Of a stretch of 64,000 nucleotides of DNA, positions 38,848 through 47,083 are shown in pieces (the first letter of the stretch is position 1; each line of letters opens with the position of its first letter). Below the pieces are notes generated by a model, which did not search any database, had not been told where the DNA came from, and saw nothing but the letters and a program-made list of their open reading frames with translations. This DNA comes from a virus: the IMG/VR virus record IMGVR_UViG_3300046318_000171, positions 27,239 to 91,238 of that record. One strand, 5' to 3'. The translations under genes were made by a program, and so were the position numbers.

Positions 38848-40866
38848 CTACGAAATTCCGACGTATTCAAGCCCTTCATAAGTCGACACAGAAAATGGCG
38901 TACCAATAGGCATGTAGCCTGCAATGTTTGCAATCAGACGTGGAATCTTAATGCTCTTGTTTGGGTACAAGTATGAGATTGACTCGTCAGCAGTTCCAGC
39001 CCAACTTGCTCCATACGCTGCAGGAAATGCTCCATCAAAGTAATCGGTAGGAACATACCCAAGCTCAAGTTGAGCGCCGTCCAAATCAATTGTATTTCCA
39101 GTAGTAGTTCCTGACAGTACACAAGTAATAGCTGTGGTGTCAGCAAACTCCGCAGGGACGTACAGACTTACGTAGAATCGCTGCCAACTGCTAGTCAAGG
39201 TGATGTCGTCACTCTCAACAGTTACTGCGTCTAAAGTACCATCATCTGCAGACATTGACAGAGTCACTGTCTCAGTTCCAGAAGTGGTCTTTGCGTAAAT
39301 TGAGAAAGTGTAAAATGCTCCGACCGGAAGAGTAGCCGTGGTAACAGTAGTGTACGATGACGTTGACCCTGTGGTAGTTACTGACTGCAACATCTGCGAA
39401 GTGTCAACCGAGTAAGGGAATGTGCTGTCTTCTAAAGTGTTTCCGTCATCTACAATCGTCCACTCAGAGTTTGCTGTGTCAAATGACGGGTTGTTCAAAT
39501 AGTTGATTTTGCTTGGGGCAAGAAGAACGTTGACTCCACGAGCTTCTTCGTAGGATGGGGTGGAATCTTCATACAAAGCAAACTGAACCATGTCTAGGTA
39601 ATATGTTGCTGCTCCGCTAAACGCAAGTCTAATAGAAGCGTAAGTAGCTCCCTCAGGGGCAGTCCACGAATTAGAGGCGTTCTTCATCCAAGTGTTTGCC
39701 GTAAGGGAAAACGTTTGTTCGTCAGCAACTAAAGGCTCGCCTAGATAGTCGTACCAAACTACTCTTGCGGTGATACTTCTACTAGCAGTTGAGGTTAAGG
39801 CAAAGAACAGCACTTGGTAGTCTTCACCAGCAACCACGGGGATGCCCAAAGTTTTTGGCTTGTTTTCTCCGTTAGAGATAAAGCTGCTAGTACTAGAGGC
39901 AACCACTTTGCCGGTGTATGTCAAATCTGCAACCAAAGTCTCGCTGATGCTGTGGTGTACCGAGCCTTCTACAGAAATGGTGCACGCCCCACCAGGAAGC
40001 CAGTTTCCTACACTTTTGTAGAATGTGCTGTCCTGCATAGACAGCATTAGGTTCTTAGTTTGAGTTACGGTTGGCGCAAAACCAGTAAGGCTTTCGGCAA
40101 GGGTCTGCACTCCAAGAGCCGTTCCCTTGTTGTTGTGCAAGTATGTCGCTTCACGTACCAAACGCTTCATTGCTCGAAGTCCTAGCCCGTACTCGGAAGG
40201 AAGTCCTAGTTGAAACGCTTGTAAAGAGACTATTTCTGGTGGGGTAGATAGTCCCGAAAAGTTTGGCTTTAAAGCGTCAGCGTAAGTCAGCAACTCGTCT
40301 AGTGTTAGAGAAAAGCCTTTTAGAAAAGTGTAGAGAGTCGACTCAGGGTCAACATTGTCTAAAGGCGACTGGGTTGCTGTCGTGTATACTTTTGGAATCA
40401 AGTCCATGAATTTCTCATGGGTAGTTTGGTTAGCACTTCCAGCGAATGCGGTAGACCCATGGTCACTAGGGATAATTACCGACGCATCTCCTGCCTGGTA
40501 CCAGATGCCGTCATCTTTTCGCAACCACATGCGGTAATACGCAAATCTACCACCAATTAATGGGTAGTCGTTATTAGGGTCACTATCTAGGGTGTTGTCG
40601 TAGCCGTCAACGAACTCCGACCTAGAGAATACTCCTTCTAGGCCACTTTCTTCCCAAAGAATAACTCCGTCTTCTTGAGTTTCTGGGAAAGACACTTGGT
40701 TACGAACGAGTCTAACTGCGTTAAAAGTGCTGTTAAGAGAGGCCCAAGTTAGAAGAACTTTATCGTAGTCAATGGTAGTGGCAGTGAACGGCTGTACTGA
40801 GAATGACAGTCGTGACTGCTGGCCGTAGTAGCCACCAGCGTAGAGTACGTTATTATACTTAGGCAT
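38848..40866 (-). CDS. Tail tip/baseplate protein (gpI-like) with CBM-like domain
   Basis: 672 residues. Residues about 150-270 (MDLIPKVYTTATQSPLD; FLKGFSLTLDELLTYADALK; RLVREATYLHNNKGT) resemble phage tail protein I / baseplate wedge proteins. The C-terminal half includes two beta-sandwich, carbohydrate-binding-module-like regions (KINYLNNPSFDTANSEWTIV to about residue 610; 'DGAQLELG' near its end is typical). It could bind host surface glycans. Last gene of the tail block. Confidence 0.75.
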   Translation of the reverse strand: MPKYNNVLYAGGYYGQQSRLSFSVQPFTATTIDYDKVLLTWASLNSTFNAVRLVRNQVSFPETQEDGVILWEESGLEGVFSRSEFVDGYDNTLDSDPNNDYPLIGGRFAYYRMWLRKDDGIWYQAGDASVIIPSDHGSTAFAGSANQTTHEKFMDLIPKVYTTATQSPLDNVDPESTLYTFLKGFSLTLDELLTYADALKPNFSGLSTPPEIVSLQAFQLGLPSEYGLGLRAMKRLVREATYLHNNKGTALGVQTLAESLTGFAPTVTQTKNLMLSMQDSTFYKSVGNWLPGGACTISVEGSVHHSISETLVADLTYTGKVVASSTSSFISNGENKPKTLGIPVVAGEDYQVLFFALTSTASRSITARVVWYDYLGEPLVADEQTFSLTANTWMKNASNSWTAPEGATYASIRLAFSGAATYYLDMVQFALYEDSTPSYEEARGVNVLLAPSKINYLNNPSFDTANSEWTIVDDGNTLEDSTFPYSVDTSQMLQSVTTTGSTSSYTTVTTATLPVGAFYTFSIYAKTTSGTETVTLSMSADDGTLDAVTVESDDITLTSSWQRFYVSLYVPAEFADTTAITCVLSGTTTGNTIDLDGAQLELGYVPTDYFDGAFPAAYGASWAGTADESISYLYPNKSIKIPRLIANIAGYMPIGTPFSVSTYEGLEYVGIS

Positions 40867-40876
40867 TTACCGCTCC

Positions 40877-41206
40877 TTATACGTACTGGAGCCACACATC
40901 GCCGTTAGCACCGTCTCCTGAAGATGGGGCTGCGGTTGATGCGTTAATTCGTCTGAATCCAAATCCACTTGTTACTGACGACGAGTTGCTCTTGATAGTG
41001 GTTGTAAGAATAGACTCAATGTTTTCGATTCTTGCCTTGACAGTTCCCCACTCAGTAGTTCCCTGAAGTGAAGGAAGTACTCCAAGGGTAGCTTGGATAG
41101 CCTCAATTTCGTCGTAAGCCGTGTTTATGTCGGCGGCTACCACCAAATCTTGTAGGTCAACTTTACGTGTAAAGCTAACCTTGGTGGTTGGGTATGATGC
41201 GGCCAT
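40877..41206 (-). CDS. Tail-associated protein (109 aa)
   Basis: A short protein resembling the N-terminus of tail fibres: VDLQDLVVAADINTAYDEIE, a coiled-coil like helix IENIESIL and a Gly-rich C-terminus ending DGANGDVWLQYV, a common ending of phage virion fibre-tip proteins. Encoded between the spike protein and the gpI-like protein. Likely a small adaptor or fibre stub. Confidence 0.6.
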   Translation of the reverse strand: MAASYPTTKVSFTRKVDLQDLVVAADINTAYDEIEAIQATLGVLPSLQGTTEWGTVKARIENIESILTTTIKSNSSSVTSGFGFRRINASTAAPSSGDGANGDVWLQYV

Positions 41207-41260
41207 TATGTCTCCTAAGTATCTTGTTTAATTTTGCCAAATAACAAAGCTATTATCTGG

Positions 41261-41938
41261 CTATTCGGTGGTGTAAGTTCCCGATATGTGAAAGTTGTCA
41301 GCAGTGGACAAGTTCACGGGTACGTTGTGGGTAAAAGGCACGTCTTGACCGTTAGAGCTTGTAGACCTAAGGAGAACCTGGTTAGACCCAGCTAAAACAT
41401 GCCCTCCCATGGCGTACTCGTTTCCAGTAGAGATGTCGTGTAAGCAACCGTCTCTAAAAAAGTAGTTGTACTTTGATGGAAGGGGCAAGGTAAGGTAGTA
41501 CTGCCCGGTACCAAAACTAGTAATATTGTCCATGTCCACATCTACTCGAAAATGCACCAAGTTACCTGTTTTTATATAAGACCCGGTAAATAAAGGGGCA
41601 CCATTAAACGTAGGTTGCGTACCTAATGAGCCACCAGATACCGTATACGAAGTATCCGGTGGAGCAGGGGGGACAGTGCCAGAAAAAAGGCCTGCCCATA
41701 GGGGGAAAGATGGGTCCCCTCCTTCAAACATTATGAATACACCGTCACCAACGGATGGAGTAATTACCTGCGTATTAGACGGGGATGAGATTGGCCAAGC
41801 CCATCCGGTAACTTGGCTAGACAATACTTGAGGAACCTGTACTCTAATCCTGTTTTTTGATAGCGGGTCTCGGGTGTCAGCGACTACTCCCCGGTAAACA
41901 CCGTAGAATCTAACTTTTCCATCCGAATCTTTTATCAT
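41261..41938 (-). CDS. Baseplate spike / gpV-like OB-fold protein
   Basis: FYGVYRGVVADTRDPLSKNR then IRVQVPQVLSSQVTGWAWP and PSVGDGVFIMFEGGDPSFPL: the pattern of phage baseplate assembly protein V / gp5 OB domain. The C-terminal part (about 110-225) is beta-rich with no lysozyme motif. Forms the membrane-piercing spike or its base. Confidence 0.85.
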   Translation of the reverse strand: MIKDSDGKVRFYGVYRGVVADTRDPLSKNRIRVQVPQVLSSQVTGWAWPISSPSNTQVITPSVGDGVFIMFEGGDPSFPLWAGLFSGTVPPAPPDTSYTVSGGSLGTQPTFNGAPLFTGSYIKTGNLVHFRVDVDMDNITSFGTGQYYLTLPLPSKYNYFFRDGCLHDISTGNEYAMGGHVLAGSNQVLLRSTSSNGQDVPFTHNVPVNLSTADNFHISGTYTTE

Positions 41939-43782
41939 ACAATTGCTGTAATCGTGTAGGTCTTAGAGGTGTAGTTGTCTTCGGCCAGCACAGTTACGGT
42001 CAAGGTGTTGGTTCCTGAAGCAAACGTGGCTGAGTAAGTGCTTCCTGAAACTAATGAGCCGTTGACACGTACAACAGAGTTGGCGTTACTCTTGGTCAAA
42101 CCAATTGTGGCGCTTCCCGCTGTAGCTCCAGTAATGTTGTAGTTAACAATGCTGGTGGTAAACGCTGGAGAAAGAGTTCCATTGTTAGTTGTAATTGCGC
42201 TCAGGTTGGCGTTGCTAGACGCCAAGGTTACACTCAAGCTACTTTCTTCAAACGTAAAGATTTCGTTTGCTGCCCCAACTAGGGTGTTTCTAGCCGCAGT
42301 GTCAGTTAGCCTGTACAGGTTTATGACTCGGGCATTGTAGACGCCGTTTATTGAACGGATGATTGACTCTACCTCTTCTGGGGTGATAATCGCCCCAAAG
42401 TCGGTGTAGTTGTATGAGTAGGCGGTAGTTAGCGCAGTCAAAATAGCCTGCTGAACTTCTGACTCCACAGCCTGGCTATCCAACGTGTAAAGAACTTCAA
42501 TTGCAGATGGCACGTAGGTCGGAGGAAGTACAGTCACCGTAGCGCCAATCTGAGTACGATTTACAAACGCCTCTTCTACCGCTGCCTTAAGTGGGGCCCA
42601 TTCAGTGGTTTTAAGAACTAACTCACTAGACACCATGTCGTATAGCGGGTACAGGACTCCGTCGTTATCGTTTTGAGATGGACCAACGTAAAGGTTTACC
42701 GATGACCAGATGTCTGCTTCAGCATTAGCTTTTCCTACTTCGCTTACAGTAAGTGCGATGCTTGAGTAGTCGGTTAAAGATACTGCACGATTGTTGGCCG
42801 CCAACGCCAAAGGTGCGTTGATTCTAATCTGAGTGTTGCTTTCAGGCTCAATACCTCCACTACCAACGGTCGTGTTCTCAACTGCTAGCGAACTAGAAAC
42901 AGCCGACGTTTGTGAGTCGGTAAGACCTGGAATCTTGATAATAGTGTCAAGAGTGGTTGTCGGTATGTTTCCAGAAACACCGCCTCCCACCACGTAGTCT
43001 GCCTTTATGACAGAGGTAGACGGTGGGATAGCCCCAGAGACACCGTCTCCAAATGTAATGTATACGTAGTTGTCTGCGTCTGTTGACACTGAGAACACGG
43101 TGTCCTGTGGTCCGTAATCAGCGATGTGGGTTGCACGGGTCCAAGGCTTAGTGATACTGCCTGTCTTTACGTAAACAACTACCGAACTGTCAACTACTTG
43201 GTTTTCTGAAAGAATGAATGTTTGTTGTGGCAATCCGTCTGAGATTCCAATGAGCTCTCCGGCTACGTCAAACTCATCTTCCGCTTCGTTGCCGTCACGT
43301 TGTGAAATGTTCTCCCCGTGGTAGGCAGTTACTTCGGCAAAATCGTTTGCTGGAACAGTGAGTTCTACTAGGGTGGTGAAGATTACTTGCTCTACAACAT
43401 CGTTGTTTGACACATCTCCAGATAGTTGGGTAAACGCAGGCAAGACGATGTCTGAGTCTGAGGTGTTAGTAACTTTTATCGTAGCGTATGCGTTCTGGTA
43501 ACTAGTCGGGGTATAGCCGTACACAGCAGCCAAGTCTAATAGGCTTTGTCGTTGCGTGGCTGTAAGAAGGAACCCTTCGTTAGCAACACGGTCGATGTAG
43601 TAAGCCACAATATCGCCTACGTAAGCAAACGCCTCAACCATAGCCACACCGAAGTCAGCCGGGTCTTGTCCTGTCCACTCTTGGATTTTACTATTAATCC
43701 TGGTAATTAGTTGCGACCGCAAGGAGTAGTAGTCACGACTTGTGTAGTCTACTGAGATTGGTGCATCGGGGTTGGTCGTCAT
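41935..43782 (-). CDS. Baseplate J-like protein with cadherin-like C-terminal domain
   Basis: N-terminal VDYTSRDYYSLRSQLITRIN, PADFGVAMVEAFAYVGDIVA and YYIDRVANEGFLLTATQRQS are typical of gpJ/T4 gp6-like wedge proteins; the central part includes GVSGAIPPSTSVIKADY. The last 90 residues (LSAITTNNGTLSPAFTTSIV; NYNITGATAG; VLAEDNYTSKTYTITA) form a cadherin-like beta-sandwich not usually present in gpJ. Four-base overlap with the spike gene. Confidence 0.9.
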   Translation of the reverse strand: MTTNPDAPISVDYTSRDYYSLRSQLITRINSKIQEWTGQDPADFGVAMVEAFAYVGDIVAYYIDRVANEGFLLTATQRQSLLDLAAVYGYTPTSYQNAYATIKVTNTSDSDIVLPAFTQLSGDVSNNDVVEQVIFTTLVELTVPANDFAEVTAYHGENISQRDGNEAEDEFDVAGELIGISDGLPQQTFILSENQVVDSSVVVYVKTGSITKPWTRATHIADYGPQDTVFSVSTDADNYVYITFGDGVSGAIPPSTSVIKADYVVGGGVSGNIPTTTLDTIIKIPGLTDSQTSAVSSSLAVENTTVGSGGIEPESNTQIRINAPLALAANNRAVSLTDYSSIALTVSEVGKANAEADIWSSVNLYVGPSQNDNDGVLYPLYDMVSSELVLKTTEWAPLKAAVEEAFVNRTQIGATVTVLPPTYVPSAIEVLYTLDSQAVESEVQQAILTALTTAYSYNYTDFGAIITPEEVESIIRSINGVYNARVINLYRLTDTAARNTLVGAANEIFTFEESSLSVTLASSNANLSAITTNNGTLSPAFTTSIVNYNITGATAGSATIGLTKSNANSVVRVNGSLVSGSTYSATFASGTNTLTVTVLAEDNYTSKTYTITAIV

Positions 43783-44189
43783 AGGAACTCCTCGTAAATA
43801 GGTGCGTCACCAGCGATGTACGCCAGTCCAACAGTTATGGTTACTTCTTCTTGGTTAGGTAGTGCATAGGTGACATCCGCTGAAACAAGAGTGTCTTCGC
43901 TAAAAGTCACGTCAACTTCCTGCAATGTAAGGGCCGGTAAAAATTTAGCAAAAGCCGTGTAAAGTTCTCGCTTTGTAGCATCAGCAACTACCTGTCTACC
44001 ATTGAAAGTTGCGTATGGTATCTGAGTACCAAAATCTGTTCGCATTACTCGCTCTCCAACAGTGGTTCCGACTACAGAGCGTACTTTGTCCGCCCAAATT
44101 TTAGTTTGGTCTTTTGTACTAGAGACGTTTCCATAAGAGTCAATCGAGAAAGGTAGAGAGATAGCTCGCTCAATATTTTGGTTAGCCAT
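43779..44189 (-). CDS. gp25/gpW-like baseplate wedge protein
   Basis: ISLPFSIDSYGNVSSTKDQT, WADKVRSVVGTTVGERVMRT and DFGTQIPYATFNG match the gp25-like lysozyme-fold domain of contractile systems, with the strand motif 'GERVMR.DFG'. 136 residues, typical. Sits between hub and gpJ genes in canonical order. Confidence 0.9.
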   Translation of the reverse strand: MANQNIERAISLPFSIDSYGNVSSTKDQTKIWADKVRSVVGTTVGERVMRTDFGTQIPYATFNGRQVVADATKRELYTAFAKFLPALTLQEVDVTFSEDTLVSADVTYALPNQEEVTITVGLAYIAGDAPIYEEFL

Positions 44190-45487
44190 TAGCCTCTCCT
44201 TTCAGATATAGGGCTGGTTTTCCATCTAGCTGGGGTTCTATTAAATCCTTGGTTGCCCTGTTTAATTATAGGAGATTTAACTTCTAGCCGAGTGCCTTGT
44301 TTAGCCGCTCTTTTTTGCTTTTTGGAAATTAACGCAGCGTTTAGGTCTACTACCCCCACTACTCCCTGCGGGTCTTGCCTGAGAGCACCTTGCTTTGTGC
44401 GGCCAATTCCATCTGTGGCCACCACCGCTTCGATTTGGTAGTCCCCAATCTTGTGGAACATGTGGTGAACTTCTTTGATAATCCAGTACCCGTCAGTAGC
44501 CTCTCCAGTTCCAGCAATAAATACTGGGCTAAAAGGGCGAATTCTAGGGTCGCCCTGACCCACGATTTTAGCGGGCATAGTCATGCGTGCAGCCGTTGCC
44601 GCTCCTTCAGCCATAGAGACGGCTGCAGTGTGGCTGTTAACTACTTGACCCGTTTGGTATTCGTCAAAAAGAACGTCGTTAACAGAACTGCGCAACGCTT
44701 TGCCAGAACGATTAGGGGTCTTCTTACTTTTAAAAATTTTACCGGTAACAGGGTCTACGCCACTCACTACCTTATTAGTTCTGTTTACGGCCTGGCCCTC
44801 GATGTGCTCTCCTCGTAAAACTTGAAGAGAGTCCAAAGTGCGGTCAATAGCTTGAGAGTTCATTGGTTGGTCGGTGTTGAAGAAGTTTAGAACTGGGGCA
44901 GAACTAGACTTGGTGTCTATAAGATTGTCTAGTTTTTTAAAGTAAAAAGTGGTGCCCTCTACCACTACCGCAAAGCCAATAAGTTTTGCTTGCTCTTGAA
45001 TCCATTCCCAAATAGAGTGCCCAGAAACTACTAGTTGGTCAAACTTTCGTGCGTGGCTGTCTCCTACAAAACTAAATCCGTATGGACGAACTAGCTCTGC
45101 GACTGCTTGAGGAATAGTCTTGTTTTTAAATACCTTAGTAACTTTTTGCTTAAGAGGGTAGGAGGACGCCACACAATGAACCTGCATGGTTTTCTCACGG
45201 CCTGTCTTGTTACTGACAGAGACGTAAGATACATACCCCACCCATTCATTGCGATGCGTACCTTGCGACCATCTAAACACCATAGGCACTCCGGTCTTCA
45301 GAGTGTTCGCCCAAACCGTGCTTGGCACAGGGTACTCAAGAACCAACACGTCATGATGGTTTTGTTTCTGGTACAGGTCTGCTCGTCTTGGTATTTTGCC
45401 TAAAGACGGTATAGTAGGGAACTCCACAGAGATAGAAGTACTTCTGCGGTATTTTCCTGCTTCAACAATGTTAGGGCTATCAGTCAA
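44189..45487 (-). CDS. Tail hub protein (gpD/gp27-like)
   Basis: 432 residues. Beta-rich N-terminal domains with VWANTLKTGVPMVFRW and WVGYVSYVSVSNKTG, then LKQKVTKVFKNKTIPQAVAE and HSIWEWIQEQAKLIGFAVVV, a segment typical of XkdQ/gpD-type hub proteins that contact the tape measure and spike. Probable TTG start overlapping the LysM-like gene's stop by eight bases. Basic C-terminal tail. Confidence 0.78.
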   Translation of the reverse strand: MTDSPNIVEAGKYRRSTSISVEFPTIPSLGKIPRRADLYQKQNHHDVLVLEYPVPSTVWANTLKTGVPMVFRWSQGTHRNEWVGYVSYVSVSNKTGREKTMQVHCVASSYPLKQKVTKVFKNKTIPQAVAELVRPYGFSFVGDSHARKFDQLVVSGHSIWEWIQEQAKLIGFAVVVEGTTFYFKKLDNLIDTKSSSAPVLNFFNTDQPMNSQAIDRTLDSLQVLRGEHIEGQAVNRTNKVVSGVDPVTGKIFKSKKTPNRSGKALRSSVNDVLFDEYQTGQVVNSHTAAVSMAEGAATAARMTMPAKIVGQGDPRIRPFSPVFIAGTGEATDGYWIIKEVHHMFHKIGDYQIEAVVATDGIGRTKQGALRQDPQGVVGVVDLNAALISKKQKRAAKQGTRLEVKSPIIKQGNQGFNRTPARWKTSPISERRG

Positions 45488-45749
45488 CTGGAATCCTAAG
45501 AGGAGTGCCTGCAGGAATTGAGAACGGGCTAATTACTTCCGGGTTAAAGTCCATAATTCTCCACCATAAAGATGGGCTTCCAAGAAGACTGTTTGCTACT
45601 AAATCAATTCGGTCTTTCTCTCGCCAGGTGTAGGTGTAGTACCGTGATGAATCTGTAGGAAATGTACGAAGAACAGCAATAGACGGCCCTGCATTAGTTT
45701 CTATTGCAATAATGTTTCCCGTAGCGTATCTGCTATCTACAAAAATCAT
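45480..45749 (-). CDS. LysM-like / gp53-type baseplate protein
   Basis: 89 residues. YYTYTWREKDRIDLVANSLL followed by GSPSLWWRIMDFNPEVISPF and AGTPLRIP is a LysM-like pattern as in T4 gp53, gpX and XkdP C-terminus. Role: joins hub and wedge, or binds peptidoglycan. Tightly coupled to both neighbours. Confidence 0.82.
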   Translation of the reverse strand: MIFVDSRYATGNIIAIETNAGPSIAVLRTFPTDSSRYYTYTWREKDRIDLVANSLLGSPSLWWRIMDFNPEVISPFSIPAGTPLRIPVD

Positions 45750-47083
45750 TTTCTGTTCTGGCTCCTTCTGTAGTCTTCAGACCCAACGCTTCCTGGGGTT
45801 AGTAGTGGAGTCACGGTGCCCGCTGGTGCCGGGTTAGTGCTCTGGTAGTCTGGTAGGCGGCTGCAAGTAATGGCTACGTTGCTAAACAAAGGAACCATGC
45901 GGTTGTCAAAAATAACGTGCTCTACGTTTATTCCAGTAATAAATACTAGGTAGCGCATGTTTTTACCTAAGTGCAGTTCTACTGGACGGGCTCCTAGGAA
46001 GCCCATGTCTGCAGTTCCGCCTCCCAAGAAGCTATAGTCACGTAGAGAGCTCTTCATGGTGTAGCCCATGATAGTTCGTAGAAGAAACTCTAGGTCGTAC
46101 ATGGTGCCCATGTTGTAAATTGCTTTTTGAGTTTTTTCATCTAAAATAGCTTTTTCTAGTCCGTATGCATTTCTAGACTCTGGTCTCAAAGTTCCTGGGG
46201 CACCACCGCCAACCTCGTCTTCACGCCAGTAGTGCTTCATGTCATACATACGATTTATCAAAAGTTGAAATTGAATAGTACTTTGAGTTACACCAGTACC
46301 AACTAGGTTAAAGTTATCCTGGCCCGAAGCCTCAAAGTTAGGGTCAACCAATGGGGTTCCAGCGTAAGCCATGCTGATGCTTCCCGGGTTGTACTGAAAC
46401 CTAAAAGCGTGTGGAGGCAGCGCCTCATTGGTGCCCAGCAATCCTTTGTCAGCATCTTCTGGCTTAAATCCAGTCGATAGGTCTTTCCAAGTAATAAACA
46501 TGCCTTTACTCGACTTGCCGTTAGCCCAAAGTTCAAGGGCAGAAGTCAAGCCAATGTTTGGCTTGTTGTTTTCTACTGCGCTTCCGAGCGTAGTAGTGTT
46601 GGCTTTTTCTAAAAGAAATTCCGACCTAGAAGTAAAGTACGCCTCATCAACTGACCCAACATTGTATCGGAGCTTGGTGTCCACAGGAGGTTTAGGTGGA
46701 ACAACAGGTTTTTGGTTTTTATTTCCAGCCCCAGTGGTAGTGGTCGTAGTAGTAGGCTTGGGAGTGTTGGCCTGTAGTTGTGAAGTGACTATTGCTAAAG
46801 AACTACTGCGGCTTTTAAGTCTTGAAAGTAAAGCGTCAAGATTGAAATCGGCAATAATTTTGTCTCCAGAAGTAGACGACGGAGACGACTTAACGATTTC
46901 ATTTTTTATAATGCTTCGTTTAATGTCGGCTATCTCACCTTCTAAAAGAATTTTTCTAGTAGTAAGCCTATCGACTATGTACTTTGGAGTAGGCGTGTCG
47001 GTCCTAGTACCACTAACTACTCTGGCTACGGCCTTGTCTCTAGAGTCAAGCCTTAGACTACTACCATCATTTCTACTACCCAT
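45746..47083 (-). CDS. CIS-tube-like baseplate/tail adaptor protein
   Basis: 445 residues. N-terminal 160 residues are basic and disordered with coiled coil and Thr/Pro-rich linker; the rest contains FRFQYNPGSISMAYAG, VTQSTIQFQLLINRMYDMKH and ELHLGKNMRYLVFITGINVE, the pattern of the 'CIS tube' domain found before LysM domains in contractile systems (Afp7/PVC7-like). Here tube and LysM-like parts are encoded as separate genes. Likely connects inner tube to baseplate. Confidence 0.72.
   Translation of the reverse strand: MGSRNDGSSLRLDSRDKAVARVVSGTRTDTPTPKYIVDRLTTRKILLEGEIADIKRSIIKNEIVKSSPSSTSGDKIIADFNLDALLSRLKSRSSSLAIVTSQLQANTPKPTTTTTTTGAGNKNQKPVVPPKPPVDTKLRYNVGSVDEAYFTSRSEFLLEKANTTTLGSAVENNKPNIGLTSALELWANGKSSKGMFITWKDLSTGFKPEDADKGLLGTNEALPPHAFRFQYNPGSISMAYAGTPLVDPNFEASGQDNFNLVGTGVTQSTIQFQLLINRMYDMKHYWREDEVGGGAPGTLRPESRNAYGLEKAILDEKTQKAIYNMGTMYDLEFLLRTIMGYTMKSSLRDYSFLGGGTADMGFLGARPVELHLGKNMRYLVFITGINVEHVIFDNRMVPLFSNVAITCSRLPDYQSTNPAPAGTVTPLLTPGSVGSEDYRRSQNRK

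Noticed and set aside
41210-41260. Terminator in the 54-base gap before the spike gene's downstream neighbour
   Set aside because: Only an imperfect AT-rich stem (CCAGATAA with TTATTTGG) is present and no U-run follows it.
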